A stretch of DNA of 34,376 bases from Clostridia bacterium (lineage in GTDB: Bacteria > Bacillota > Clostridia > UBA1212 > UBA1255): assembly GCA_017935905.1 (NCBI GenBank), contig JAGBGO010000030.1, forward strand, positions 1 through 34,376, written 5' to 3'. Below the pieces are notes generated by a model that did no database searches, was not told where the DNA came from, and saw only the letters and a program-made list of their open reading frames with translations. The position numbers and the translations under genes were made by a program. Every line of letters starts with the position of its first letter. Position 1 is the first letter of the stretch. Positions 14,203 through 22,352 of this stretch are shown here, piece by piece.

Positions 14203-16434
14203 GTGGACGTTTCTGTCGATTATGAAAACGATTTCAAGAAATTATTAGAGAAACTGCAGAAGCACAATCCGGAAGCGGATTTGAGTCTGTTAGAGCGTGC
14301 TTACCGTTTGGCGGATGAAAGTCATCAAGGACAGAAACGGAAATCCGGGGAGCCTTTTGTCATTCATCCGGTATCCGTTGCCTGTATGCTGGCAGACATG
14401 GATATGGATCTTCCGTCTATTATTGCCGGTATGCTTCACGACGTAGTGGAGGATACGTCCGTTACGTTAGATCAAATTCGGGAAATTTTTGGAGATGAAA
14501 TCGCTTATTTAGTAGACGGCGTCACGAAGCTCAAACGCATTCCCACCAGCACCAAAGAGGAATTACAGGCGGAGAATCTGCGGAAGATGTTCCTGTCTAT
14601 GGCCTCAGATATCCGCGTTATTTTAATTAAACTGGTAGACCGCCTTCACAATATGCGGACGCTCCAGTACGTCAATACAGACGCCCAAATTACGAAAGCA
14701 AGAGAAACCTTGGAAATTTACACCCCGCTTGCACACCGTTTGGGTATGACTAAGATCAAATGGGAGTTGGAAGACCTTTGTTTTAAGTACTTAGAGCCGG
14801 AAGCCTACCGGGAACTGGAAGTACAAATTCGCCAAAAACGAAATGAGCGGGAAGATTATATCCATAACGTGCTGGATACCATTCGCGGAAAAGTGGAAGA
14901 AGCCGGCATCAACGCCTTCTTAGACGGACGGCCGAAGCACTTCTACAGCGTGCATAAGAAAATGATCAAACAGAATAAATCTTTGGAGCAAATTTACGAT
15001 TTGTTGGCCATTCGCGTGATTGTGGATACGGTACAGGAGTGCTACACCGTGCTGGGTATTATCCACGAGTTATATACGCCTATGCCCGGTCGTTTCAAAG
15101 ATTATATTGCCATGCCCAAGCCCAATATGTACCAGTCCTTGCACACTACTATGATTGGTCCTGAAGGACAGCCCTTTGAAGCCCAGATTCGTACTTGGGA
15201 AATGCATAAGACCGCTGAAATCGGTATTGCTGCTCACTGGAAATACAAAGAGGGCAAGAACGGTCGTAAGAACGGGATGGACGGTAAACTGGAATGGGTG
15301 CGCAATCTTTTGGATAACCAAAAGGAAATTGAAGACCCTAACGCCTTTGCAGAAACCTTCAAAATGGACCTATTCACTGACGAAATATTCGTGTTTACCC
15401 CAAAAGGCGATGTGAAATGTCTTCCGAAGGGATCGACACCCATTGACTTTGCCTACGCCATTCACAGCGCCGTGGGCAACAATATGATCGGTGCCAAGAT
15501 TAACGGCGAAATTAAGCCTTTAAACTACAAGTTAAAGACCGGCGAATTTGTGGAAGTGATTACGTCTTCTCAACCCGGACGGGGTCCCAGCCGAGATTGG
15601 CTCAATATTGTTAAGAGTTCAGAAGCCAAGAGTAAGATTCGTCAGTGGTTTAAGAAAGAACGCAGAGAAGAAAATATTGAGAACGGTCGGGACGCCGTAT
15701 TAAGCGAAATGCGCAGACTCGGTGTGCCGGCTGCCCAATTGTTGATTCCGGAGTGGTTTGAACCTATTTTACGCAAACACCGTTTTGGCTCTCTGGACGA
15801 TATGTACAACGTGATCGGCTTTGGTGAATTGAGTGCCCAGAAATTTGTGGGACAGTTGCACAACGAATACCAGCGTCGCCAGAACGAGAAAGAAAACGAA
15901 GAAGAAATTCTCGCCAAATTGGAAGGCGGCAAAGAAGGAAGCACCGAGAGCGAGAACCGGGAGAAAGAGAAACAGAAGAAATCCCATTCGGAGAACGGCA
16001 TTATTGTAAAAGGCATCGACAACTGTCTGGTTCGTCTTTCCCACTGCTGTAATCCGGTGCCCGGCGATTCTATCGTAGGTTACATTACCCGAGGCAGAGG
16101 CGTTTCCGTGCATCGAACGGACTGTCCCAATATTCTCGCCATGAGTGAAGATAACCGTATGATTGACGTGCGGTGGGCCAGCGCCGGTCGCAAAGCGTAC
16201 CCGGTGGATCTTGCGATTAAAGCCATTGACGGTGACGGCTTGTTGATTCAAATTGCCAACGTGATTGCAGACAGTAAACTGCCCCTTCTGGCGATCAATG
16301 CGCGGAAGACACGGGACAATTACGGTTTGTTTGACATCACGGTTCAGATTACGGAAAGAGAAGATTTGGATCGCTTGATTCGGAAACTGTACAAGATTGA
16401 AAACGTTTTGGACGTAAGTCGTTCCGTTCGGTAA
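14203..16434 (+). CDS. relA: Bifunctional (p)ppGpp synthetase/hydrolase (Rel family)
   Basis: A 743-residue stringent-response enzyme starting at GTG (14203-14205) with GAGGGTGAG upstream. The HD hydrolase domain has H55 (VIHPVSVA), H79-D80 (MLHDVVEDT) and the LVDRLHNMR Asp. The synthetase domain (about 245-370) has the SVHKK and GRFKDYIA motifs and YQSLHTT; the RFKD form (RxKD, not ExDD) is known from bifunctional Rel enzymes, and with an intact HD this points to both activities. A TGS domain (IFVFTPKGD...), a charged Glu/Lys-rich region near 565-605, a CCxPxPGD zinc-finger segment (SHCCNPVPGD) and a C-terminal ACT domain follow. The recJ-rel-dtd order is one I recognise from clostridial genomes. 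Confidence 0.97.
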   Translation: MDVSVDYENDFKKLLEKLQKHNPEADLSLLERAYRLADESHQGQKRKSGEPFVIHPVSVACMLADMDMDLPSIIAGMLHDVVEDTSVTLDQIREIFGDEIAYLVDGVTKLKRIPTSTKEELQAENLRKMFLSMASDIRVILIKLVDRLHNMRTLQYVNTDAQITKARETLEIYTPLAHRLGMTKIKWELEDLCFKYLEPEAYRELEVQIRQKRNEREDYIHNVLDTIRGKVEEAGINAFLDGRPKHFYSVHKKMIKQNKSLEQIYDLLAIRVIVDTVQECYTVLGIIHELYTPMPGRFKDYIAMPKPNMYQSLHTTMIGPEGQPFEAQIRTWEMHKTAEIGIAAHWKYKEGKNGRKNGMDGKLEWVRNLLDNQKEIEDPNAFAETFKMDLFTDEIFVFTPKGDVKCLPKGSTPIDFAYAIHSAVGNNMIGAKINGEIKPLNYKLKTGEFVEVITSSQPGRGPSRDWLNIVKSSEAKSKIRQWFKKERREENIENGRDAVLSEMRRLGVPAAQLLIPEWFEPILRKHRFGSLDDMYNVIGFGELSAQKFVGQLHNEYQRRQNEKENEEEILAKLEGGKEGSTESENREKEKQKKSHSENGIIVKGIDNCLVRLSHCCNPVPGDSIVGYITRGRGVSVHRTDCPNILAMSEDNRMIDVRWASAGRKAYPVDLAIKAIDGDGLLIQIANVIADSKLPLLAINARKTRDNYGLFDITVQITEREDLDRLIRKLYKIENVLDVSRSVR

Positions 16435-16455
16435 AGTGTAAAGAAGGAGAGAAAG

Positions 16456-16917
16456 ATGCGCGCAGTAGTACAAAGAGTGCTGTCTTCTAAAGTGACGGTA
16501 GACGGAAATGTTTGCGGGTGCATTGGCCCCGGCATGACGGTTCTTTTGGGTATTTCCAAAGAAGACACGGAGAAAGATGCCGATTATTTGGTCAAGAAAC
16601 TGGCAGGACTTCGAATTTTTGACGACGCCCAGGGCGTGATGAACTTAAACGCCTTTGATGCATTCCCAAACAAGCAGCCGGAAATTTTGGCGATCAGTCA
16701 GTTTACCCTTTATGGAGACGTGCGGAAAGGCAACCGTCCTTCGTATATTATGGCGGAAATTCCGGAAAAAGCCCGTTTGTTGTACGCATATTTTACCCAA
16801 AAATTGCAGGAAGCCGGCTTCCGCGTGGAAACAGGCATCTTCCAGGCGGATATGCAGGTGGAAATTCAAAACAACGGTCCGGTGACCATCTTATTAGACA
16901 GTTTCAAAACGTTTTGA
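16456..16917 (+). CDS. dtd: D-aminoacyl-tRNA deacylase
   Basis: A 153-residue protein, full length for the family. It hydrolyses D-aminoacyl-tRNA (and glycine mischarged on tRNA-Ala), an RNA-based proofreading step in the cytoplasm. The MRAVVQRV start, the SQFTLYGD motif (about residues 80-87) and the C-terminal NGPVTI motif (about 138-143) that shapes the active site are all present. In place of Gly-cisPro text drift I see nothing unusual. AAGGAGAG lies upstream, 21 nt after the rel stop. Confidence 0.97.
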   Translation: MRAVVQRVLSSKVTVDGNVCGCIGPGMTVLLGISKEDTEKDADYLVKKLAGLRIFDDAQGVMNLNAFDAFPNKQPEILAISQFTLYGDVRKGNRPSYIMAEIPEKARLLYAYFTQKLQEAGFRVETGIFQADMQVEIQNNGPVTILLDSFKTF

Positions 16918-16933
16918 GGGAGGTACGCACAAA

Positions 16934-17560
16934 ATGTTTACGTATAAACGTTTCACACAAGGCCTGCTTGGCTCTAATACGTACGTTTTGTGGGATGAAG
17001 ACACGCTGGAATGTGCCTTGATCGATGCAGGCAACCCCACGGAACTGGTGTGGCCATTCTTAGAAGAAAAAGGGCTGAACGTTCAATATATCATCTTGAC
17101 CCATGCCCATTACGACCATATTTTCTATTTTGAGGAATACGCAAAGCGGGCACCAAACGCCCAAGTGGTTTTGCACCCACTGGACAACGAAATGTTGCCG
17201 ATTCCACGTTTGAATGCTTCTGAAATATTTGGTCCTGCCAGACGATTTCGTCAAGGGGACCGTTTGGTTACGGAGGGGAGTATTTTACCCCTGGGAAGAG
17301 GCCGGTTGCACATTTTCCATACCCCGGGACACACGCCGGGGGGCATTTGCATTCAGGCAGACGCCTACTTGTTTACCGGGGATACCTTATTCTACGACGG
17401 ATTTGGCCGTACCGATTTAGGGGCAGGCTCCGTCCACGAAATGGAAGCGTCTATTGATCGGCTTTATCAGATGAATCCGGAACTTACAGTATTTCCGGGC
17501 CACGGTATAGCGACTACTATTGGAAGAGAGGCGAGGGAGAATCCCTTTATGGATTTCTGA
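16934..17560 (+). CDS. MBL-fold metallohydrolase (glyoxalase II-like)
   Basis: A 208-residue single-domain metallo-beta-lactamase-fold protein. The dinuclear metal motif T56-H57-A-H59-Y-D61-H62, then HTPGHTPGG, FTGDTLFYDGFGRTD and FPGHG give all the metal ligands expected of the glyoxalase II-like group. Substrate is not predictable; no glyoxalase I gene is nearby. The gene has GGGAGGTA upstream, 16 nt after dtd, and ends 2 nt before hemZ, so it belongs to the rel-dtd-hemZ transcription unit. Confidence 0.93.
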   Translation: MFTYKRFTQGLLGSNTYVLWDEDTLECALIDAGNPTELVWPFLEEKGLNVQYIILTHAHYDHIFYFEEYAKRAPNAQVVLHPLDNEMLPIPRLNASEIFGPARRFRQGDRLVTEGSILPLGRGRLHIFHTPGHTPGGICIQADAYLFTGDTLFYDGFGRTDLGAGSVHEMEASIDRLYQMNPELTVFPGHGIATTIGREARENPFMDF

Positions 17561-17562
17561 TT

Positions 17563-18978
17563 ATGCGGATACAGTTTGGATTTCCCGGGGAACATCCCGG
17601 TTATCACCCATACGAGGCGCTGCAAATCTTCGGGGACGGAAATTGTTTCCCGGAGTTGGTTCCCAATCAGTCTCAAACGTGGTTGAAACAGTTTTCGGAT
17701 AATGGAGAATTGCTTCAAACTGTCTTTGTGCCGGAAATAGAAGATCACCGTATTTTAAAACAAATGATTTACGATACCATGGTGGAATTTACCGGCTACC
17801 GTTCTCCCTGGGGCTGTATGACCGGCATTCGTCCCGCCAAAATCATCAATCAACTGCTGTCTAAAGGGCAAACACCGGAAGCTGCCAAAGCACACTTGAT
17901 GGATTTCTACCGTGTGTCCGAAGAAAAGGCGGATTTTGCGCTGGAAACCGCCCTCTCCCAGCATGAATTTTTAGAAGAACAAAAAACGAATCCCAAACGG
18001 ATTGGCATTTATATCGGCATTCCGTTTTGTCCTACCCGATGTTTGTATTGCTCTTTCCCGTCTAATTCTATTGGGAAATACAAAAAAGTCGTAGACACCT
18101 ATTTGGATTTGCTGCGGGAAGAAATGGAAGATACGTACGCACTTACCCAAGCATTGGGCTTGGAAATTGAAAGCGTTTATTTAGGCGGCGGCACGCCTAC
18201 TTCATTATCCAACGAACAATTCAGGCGGTATATGGAGGACGTAACCCGCATTTTTACCCGGCAGAATCCGCATCTAAAGGAATTTTCCTTAGAAGCAGGA
18301 CGCCCGGACAGCATTACTTTGGAAAAATTACAGATTGCCAAAGCGTCCGGCGTCACCCGGATGAGCGTCAACCCTCAGACCATGCAGGACGAGACCCTGA
18401 AACTCATCGGTCGCCATCACACAGCAGCCCAAATTGTGGACGCTTTCCAGATGGCACGCAGCGTAGGTATGGACAATATCAATATGGACGTCATTGCAGG
18501 GCTTCCGGGGGAGAATCTGGAACATTTTACCCGCACCCTCTCCGCCATCCGAGCCCTGAAACCCGACGGCATTACCGTGCACACGTTAAGCGTCAAGCGG
18601 GCTGCGGATCTAAAACGGGATGAGAAACGGGCTATGTTGGAAAACGCCCAGGTAGGGGCGATGGTGGCATGCGCGCGGCAGGTTTGTAAAGAGATGGGGA
18701 TGCATCCGTTCTATATGTATCGCCAAAAGAATATGCTGGGCAACCACGAAAATGCGGCTTATTGCAAGCCGGGGAAGGACAGCCCTTACAATATCCACAT
18801 TATGGAAGAAGATCAAACTATTTTGGCCATCGGTGCCGGCGGCGTTTCTAAGCGGGTGGAGGGGGATCGGATAGAGCGGGCCTTCAACGTAAAAAGCGTG
18901 GAAGAATATGTGGCACGAAGCCGGGAAATGATGCAACGCAAACGCGATTTAATGGGCAATCCGGGAGGCGAAGTATGA
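17563..18978 (+). CDS. hemZ: HemZ-type coproporphyrinogen dehydrogenase-like radical SAM protein
   Basis: A 471-residue protein of the HemN/HemZ radical SAM family. An N-terminal HemZ-specific region (about 1-145; SPWGCMTGIRPAKI is a typical block) precedes the cluster motif C156-PTR-C160-LY-C163, then VYLGGGTPTSLS, LEAGRPD, RMSVNPQTM and DVIAGLPGE. HemZ is annotated as an oxygen-independent coproporphyrinogen III oxidase, but real activity in clostridia is uncertain and no other haem gene is in the window. It begins 2 nt after the MBL gene and overlaps the next gene as ATGA. Its link to the CydDC-like exporter may be meaningful, since CydDC is connected with haem and thiol homeostasis in other bacteria. 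Confidence 0.9.
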   Translation: MRIQFGFPGEHPGYHPYEALQIFGDGNCFPELVPNQSQTWLKQFSDNGELLQTVFVPEIEDHRILKQMIYDTMVEFTGYRSPWGCMTGIRPAKIINQLLSKGQTPEAAKAHLMDFYRVSEEKADFALETALSQHEFLEEQKTNPKRIGIYIGIPFCPTRCLYCSFPSNSIGKYKKVVDTYLDLLREEMEDTYALTQALGLEIESVYLGGGTPTSLSNEQFRRYMEDVTRIFTRQNPHLKEFSLEAGRPDSITLEKLQIAKASGVTRMSVNPQTMQDETLKLIGRHHTAAQIVDAFQMARSVGMDNINMDVIAGLPGENLEHFTRTLSAIRALKPDGITVHTLSVKRAADLKRDEKRAMLENAQVGAMVACARQVCKEMGMHPFYMYRQKNMLGNHENAAYCKPGKDSPYNIHIMEEDQTILAIGAGGVSKRVEGDRIERAFNVKSVEEYVARSREMMQRKRDLMGNPGGEV

Positions 18979-20681
18979 AAGGTACACGTCTCTACATCGC
19001 AATCAGCGTATGGGTCAAATGGCTGGCTTTAGTTGCCAATTTGGTGTTGATGACCATTTTGACCATATTTTTGGAAGAACTCTATTTAGGCCACGCTGAC
19101 CGAACTGCTTTCTTGCGCACCATTTTTATTGCATTCGGCGTACTGGCGGTGCGGTTCCTTTGTCCTGTGATAGAGGCCCGATTGAGTTTTAAAGCGGTTT
19201 CTGTTATGAAGCGAAAAGTCCGGGGCGAGATTTATCAAAAACTTCTTCGCCTGGGTGCATCGTACAAAGAACAAGTGCCTACAGGCGCCCTCTTGCAAGA
19301 TGCCGTGGAAGGCGTGGACCAATTGGAAGTATATTACGGGACGCTGATTCCGGACTTCTTCTATGGCGTCCTTGCCACGATTACTTTATTTGGGTATTTG
19401 TGGACGATTCACTTTGAAACGGCCCTTTATTTATTGCTCTCGGTTGCCTTGATTCCCTTTGCCATTGCCTTGGTGGGAACCATCGCCAAGAAGCAACACC
19501 GTGCTTATTGGACGCAATATACACGGGTCAGTCATCTTTTTCTGGAAAATCTTCAAGGACTTACCACGCTGAAAATTTACGGTGGGGATGAAGCGCGTCA
19601 CCGGGCGATGAACCGGGAAAGCGAAACGCTTCGCAAGCAAGGACTGAAAGTGGCGCTGTTGCGAATGGATACGATTACGGTCATGGACTTGATCGCTTGC
19701 CTGGGAATGGCTTTGGCAGCCGTGCTGGCGATTTCCGGGTTTGCCACCCATAAACTTCATCTGGAAGCCAGTTTACATATTTTAGTATTGGCGGCGGAGT
19801 TTTTCCTGCCCATGCGGGTGATGGGGGAACATTTCCACCACGCCTTGAAAGGAAGGGCGGCAGGGGAGAAAATCCGCAGTTTGTTGGAGCTTTCGGAGCG
19901 CAGTCATTCGGGTAAGAAATTTCCTGCACCGTGTACCCTCTCCTGTAAGAATCTGCATTTCTCCTATGACGGTGCCCGAGAAATCTTACGTGGAATTGAT
20001 ATGGAATTTCCAAAGGGTACGGTGACGGCCATTGTAGGTGAATCCGGTTGCGGCAAGTCTACGTTGGCGGATATTTTAATGGATCGCCACGCCGGGTATA
20101 CCGGTACGGTGCTTGCCGGGGACGTGCCGATTTCGGAAATTGACGAAACTTCGTTACTTCAAGAAATCACCTACGTGGGCCATAAACCTTATTTCTTCCA
20201 TGGCACGGTACGAGAAAACTTGCTTTTAGCGAAGCCTTCTGCTTGCGATGAAGAAATTTGGCAAGTGCTGGATCGGATGCAAATCGGTGACGCTTTACGA
20301 AGACGGCAAGGTTTGGAAACCGTTATGGCAGAAGACGATTTACATCTGTCCGGAGGACAGTTGCAGCGAATCAGTCTGGCACGGGCAATCTTGCATGACA
20401 GCAGCGTGTATATTTTTGACGAAGCCACCTCCAATATGGACGGGCAGAGTGAGCATTATGCCATGGAAGCCATTTACGCATTGGGCAAAGAAAAAACGGT
20501 GATTTTGATTTCCCACCGTCTTCCAAACGTGATGCACGCAGATCGAATTTACGTGATGCAGCAAGGACGGGTGGCAGAATGGGGCACCCATGCTGCTTTG
20601 CTGGCGCAAAAGGGTCTTTATTCGGACTTGTGGCATTTGCAGCATCGCATTGAATGTAGCCGGGAAGGAGGGGACGCCTAA
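18975..20681 (+). CDS. CydDC-type ABC exporter, half-transporter 1 (CydD-like)
   Basis: A 568-residue fused membrane/ATPase subunit. About six membrane helices lie in residues 1-290; the FFLPMRVMGEHFHHALKGRAAGEKI stretch (near 276-300) is the CydD-like coupling region. The ATPase domain has Walker A G355-ESGCGKST, signature LSGGQ (458-462), Walker B VYIFDEAT (D482-E483) and the switch His in ISHR. At the Q-loop the text is YVGHKPYF, so the usual Gln is His403. CydDC pairs in E. coli export thiols and support cytochrome bd assembly, but no cydAB is present here. ATGA overlap with hemZ and direct abutment to the second half gene indicate one operon and a heterodimer. Confidence 0.9.
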   Translation: MKGTRLYIAISVWVKWLALVANLVLMTILTIFLEELYLGHADRTAFLRTIFIAFGVLAVRFLCPVIEARLSFKAVSVMKRKVRGEIYQKLLRLGASYKEQVPTGALLQDAVEGVDQLEVYYGTLIPDFFYGVLATITLFGYLWTIHFETALYLLLSVALIPFAIALVGTIAKKQHRAYWTQYTRVSHLFLENLQGLTTLKIYGGDEARHRAMNRESETLRKQGLKVALLRMDTITVMDLIACLGMALAAVLAISGFATHKLHLEASLHILVLAAEFFLPMRVMGEHFHHALKGRAAGEKIRSLLELSERSHSGKKFPAPCTLSCKNLHFSYDGAREILRGIDMEFPKGTVTAIVGESGCGKSTLADILMDRHAGYTGTVLAGDVPISEIDETSLLQEITYVGHKPYFFHGTVRENLLLAKPSACDEEIWQVLDRMQIGDALRRRQGLETVMAEDDLHLSGGQLQRISLARAILHDSSVYIFDEATSNMDGQSEHYAMEAIYALGKEKTVILISHRLPNVMHADRIYVMQQGRVAEWGTHAALLAQKGLYSDLWHLQHRIECSREGGDA

Positions 20682-22349
20682 ATGAAAAAAGAAAGTCGTA
20701 TCCATATTGCCTTTCGTTTGCTACGGTTGGTGAAATCCCTTCGTTTCTCTATTGTGCTTGCGGTGTTGTGCGGCATTTTGGGCGCCTTGTGCGCCGCTGC
20801 CATTCCCGCGCTGGGTGCTTGGGGCTTGGCGGCGTTTTGTACCCATTCCGAAGGGATTCACCCGGCAGGTTTTTTCGCAGGTCTTGTGATCTTAGGTATT
20901 CTCCGGGGACTGTTCCGGTATGGGGAAACGGTGATTGGCAGCCGTACCGCCTATACCGGTATGCACATCTTGCGGGACCGTATTTTTGCTACCCTCCGCA
21001 CCCTGGCACCGGCGAAACTTTCGGGACGGGAGAAAGGTAATTTGATTTCTCTTATTATGGCGGATGTGGAACAATTGGAAACATTCTATGGCCACACGTT
21101 GGTGCCGGCGGTCAGCACGGCATTTTACGCGCTAACGCTATCCGTATTTATGGGTGCCTTCCACCCGGTGCTGGGTCTTTTGGCACTGACAGCCTACGGC
21201 GTGGTGGGATTTGTGATTCCATACGTGTCAGCTACGTGCAGCAAAGAAACGGCCGCGAAACTTCGCCAAAAGTCCGGTGCTTTAAGCGGCTACTTATTAG
21301 ACAGCCTTGGGGGACTTTCGGAAACTCTTCAATTTGGCGGCAGTGCCCAGCGTCTTGCGGAAATGAATCGGCAAACAGAACCGGTTTTGAAGGCGGAAAA
21401 GAAGATGTGGCGCATAGAAGGCGTCAGCCGCGGTGTTACGGAAGCCTGCGTGGTTTTCTTTGATCTTTGTATGGTTATAATTGCAGCGCTTTTGTACCGA
21501 AACGGCGATTTGGATTTCACCGGCGTGCTGATCACCTCCATTTGCTTGATTGGCTCTTTCGAGCCTTGTCTGGAAATTGCCGCCTTGGGCAGCCGACTGT
21601 CTAAGACATTTGCTTCCGGCAAGCGAATTTTGGACCTTTTAGACGAAACCCCTGCGGCCCCGGATATTGAAGGCGCACCTAAAGTGGATTTTCACGGTGT
21701 AGAAGTAGAAAACGTTACGTTCTTTTCGGAAGGATATCCGGTACTGAAAAATGCTTCTTTGGAAATTCCGGAGAATACCATCGTGGGGCTTACGGGCCCT
21801 AGCAGCAGCGGCAAGTCCACTTTGCTGAAACTGCTGATGCGCTTTAGCACAACGGATTCCGGCAGTGTGCGTATTTCCGGCACTTCTATTGAAAATATCA
21901 ATACCCAGGATTTGCGCAATATGGAAAGTTTGGTCACCCAAGATACGTATTTGTTCAATGACAGTATTTTGAATAACTTACGCATTGCCAAAATGGAGGC
22001 TTCTTTGGAAGAAATTCAGGCGGCCTGCAAGAAAGCATCCGTTCATGACTTTATTATGGGCTTACCTATGGGCTACGATACGCAGGTAGGAGAATTAGGT
22101 GACAGCTTGTCCGGGGGTGAACGTCAGCGCCTGGGCCTTGCCAGAGCCTTCTTGCACGGGGCACCTTTCTTACTCTTAGATGAGCCTACCAGCAATTTGG
22201 ACAGTTTAAATGAGGCTGTGATTCTGCGGTCGCTTCATAATCAGCGGAAAGACAAGACGGTGCTGCTGGTTTCCCATCGGTCCTCTGCTTTATGCATCGC
22301 AGACAAGGTTTACTCCGCAGAGCGCGGGGATATTAAAACATATAAATAA
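20682..22349 (+). CDS. CydDC-type ABC exporter, half-transporter 2 (CydC-like)
   Basis: A 555-residue partner of the upstream subunit, beginning on the base after its TAA stop with GGAAGGAGG upstream. Membrane helices occupy about residues 15-290. The ATPase has Walker A GPSSSGKST, an intact Q-loop Gln (LVTQDTYLF), signature LSGGE, Walker B LLLLDEPTSNLD and switch His (VSHRSS). With the complete motif set here and a His in the partner's Q-loop, the two sites may work unequally. The gene ends 3 nt from the stop of the opposing radical SAM gene, with no terminator hairpin visible between them. Confidence 0.9.
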   Translation: MKKESRIHIAFRLLRLVKSLRFSIVLAVLCGILGALCAAAIPALGAWGLAAFCTHSEGIHPAGFFAGLVILGILRGLFRYGETVIGSRTAYTGMHILRDRIFATLRTLAPAKLSGREKGNLISLIMADVEQLETFYGHTLVPAVSTAFYALTLSVFMGAFHPVLGLLALTAYGVVGFVIPYVSATCSKETAAKLRQKSGALSGYLLDSLGGLSETLQFGGSAQRLAEMNRQTEPVLKAEKKMWRIEGVSRGVTEACVVFFDLCMVIIAALLYRNGDLDFTGVLITSICLIGSFEPCLEIAALGSRLSKTFASGKRILDLLDETPAAPDIEGAPKVDFHGVEVENVTFFSEGYPVLKNASLEIPENTIVGLTGPSSSGKSTLLKLLMRFSTTDSGSVRISGTSIENINTQDLRNMESLVTQDTYLFNDSILNNLRIAKMEASLEEIQAACKKASVHDFIMGLPMGYDTQVGELGDSLSGGERQRLGLARAFLHGAPFLLLDEPTSNLDSLNEAVILRSLHNQRKDKTVLLVSHRSSALCIADKVYSAERGDIKTYK

Positions 22350-22352
22350 ACG

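Noticed and set aside
15769-16473. 234-codon open frame on the minus strand across rel and dtd
   Set aside because: It lies opposite two clear, complete genes, has no ribosome site or family motif, and its text reads as antisense of conserved coding sequence.
22350-22352. Bidirectional terminator between the exporter and the YgiQ-type gene
   Set aside because: The stops are 3 nt apart and the only palindrome is CGTTAACG, without a stable stem or T-runs.
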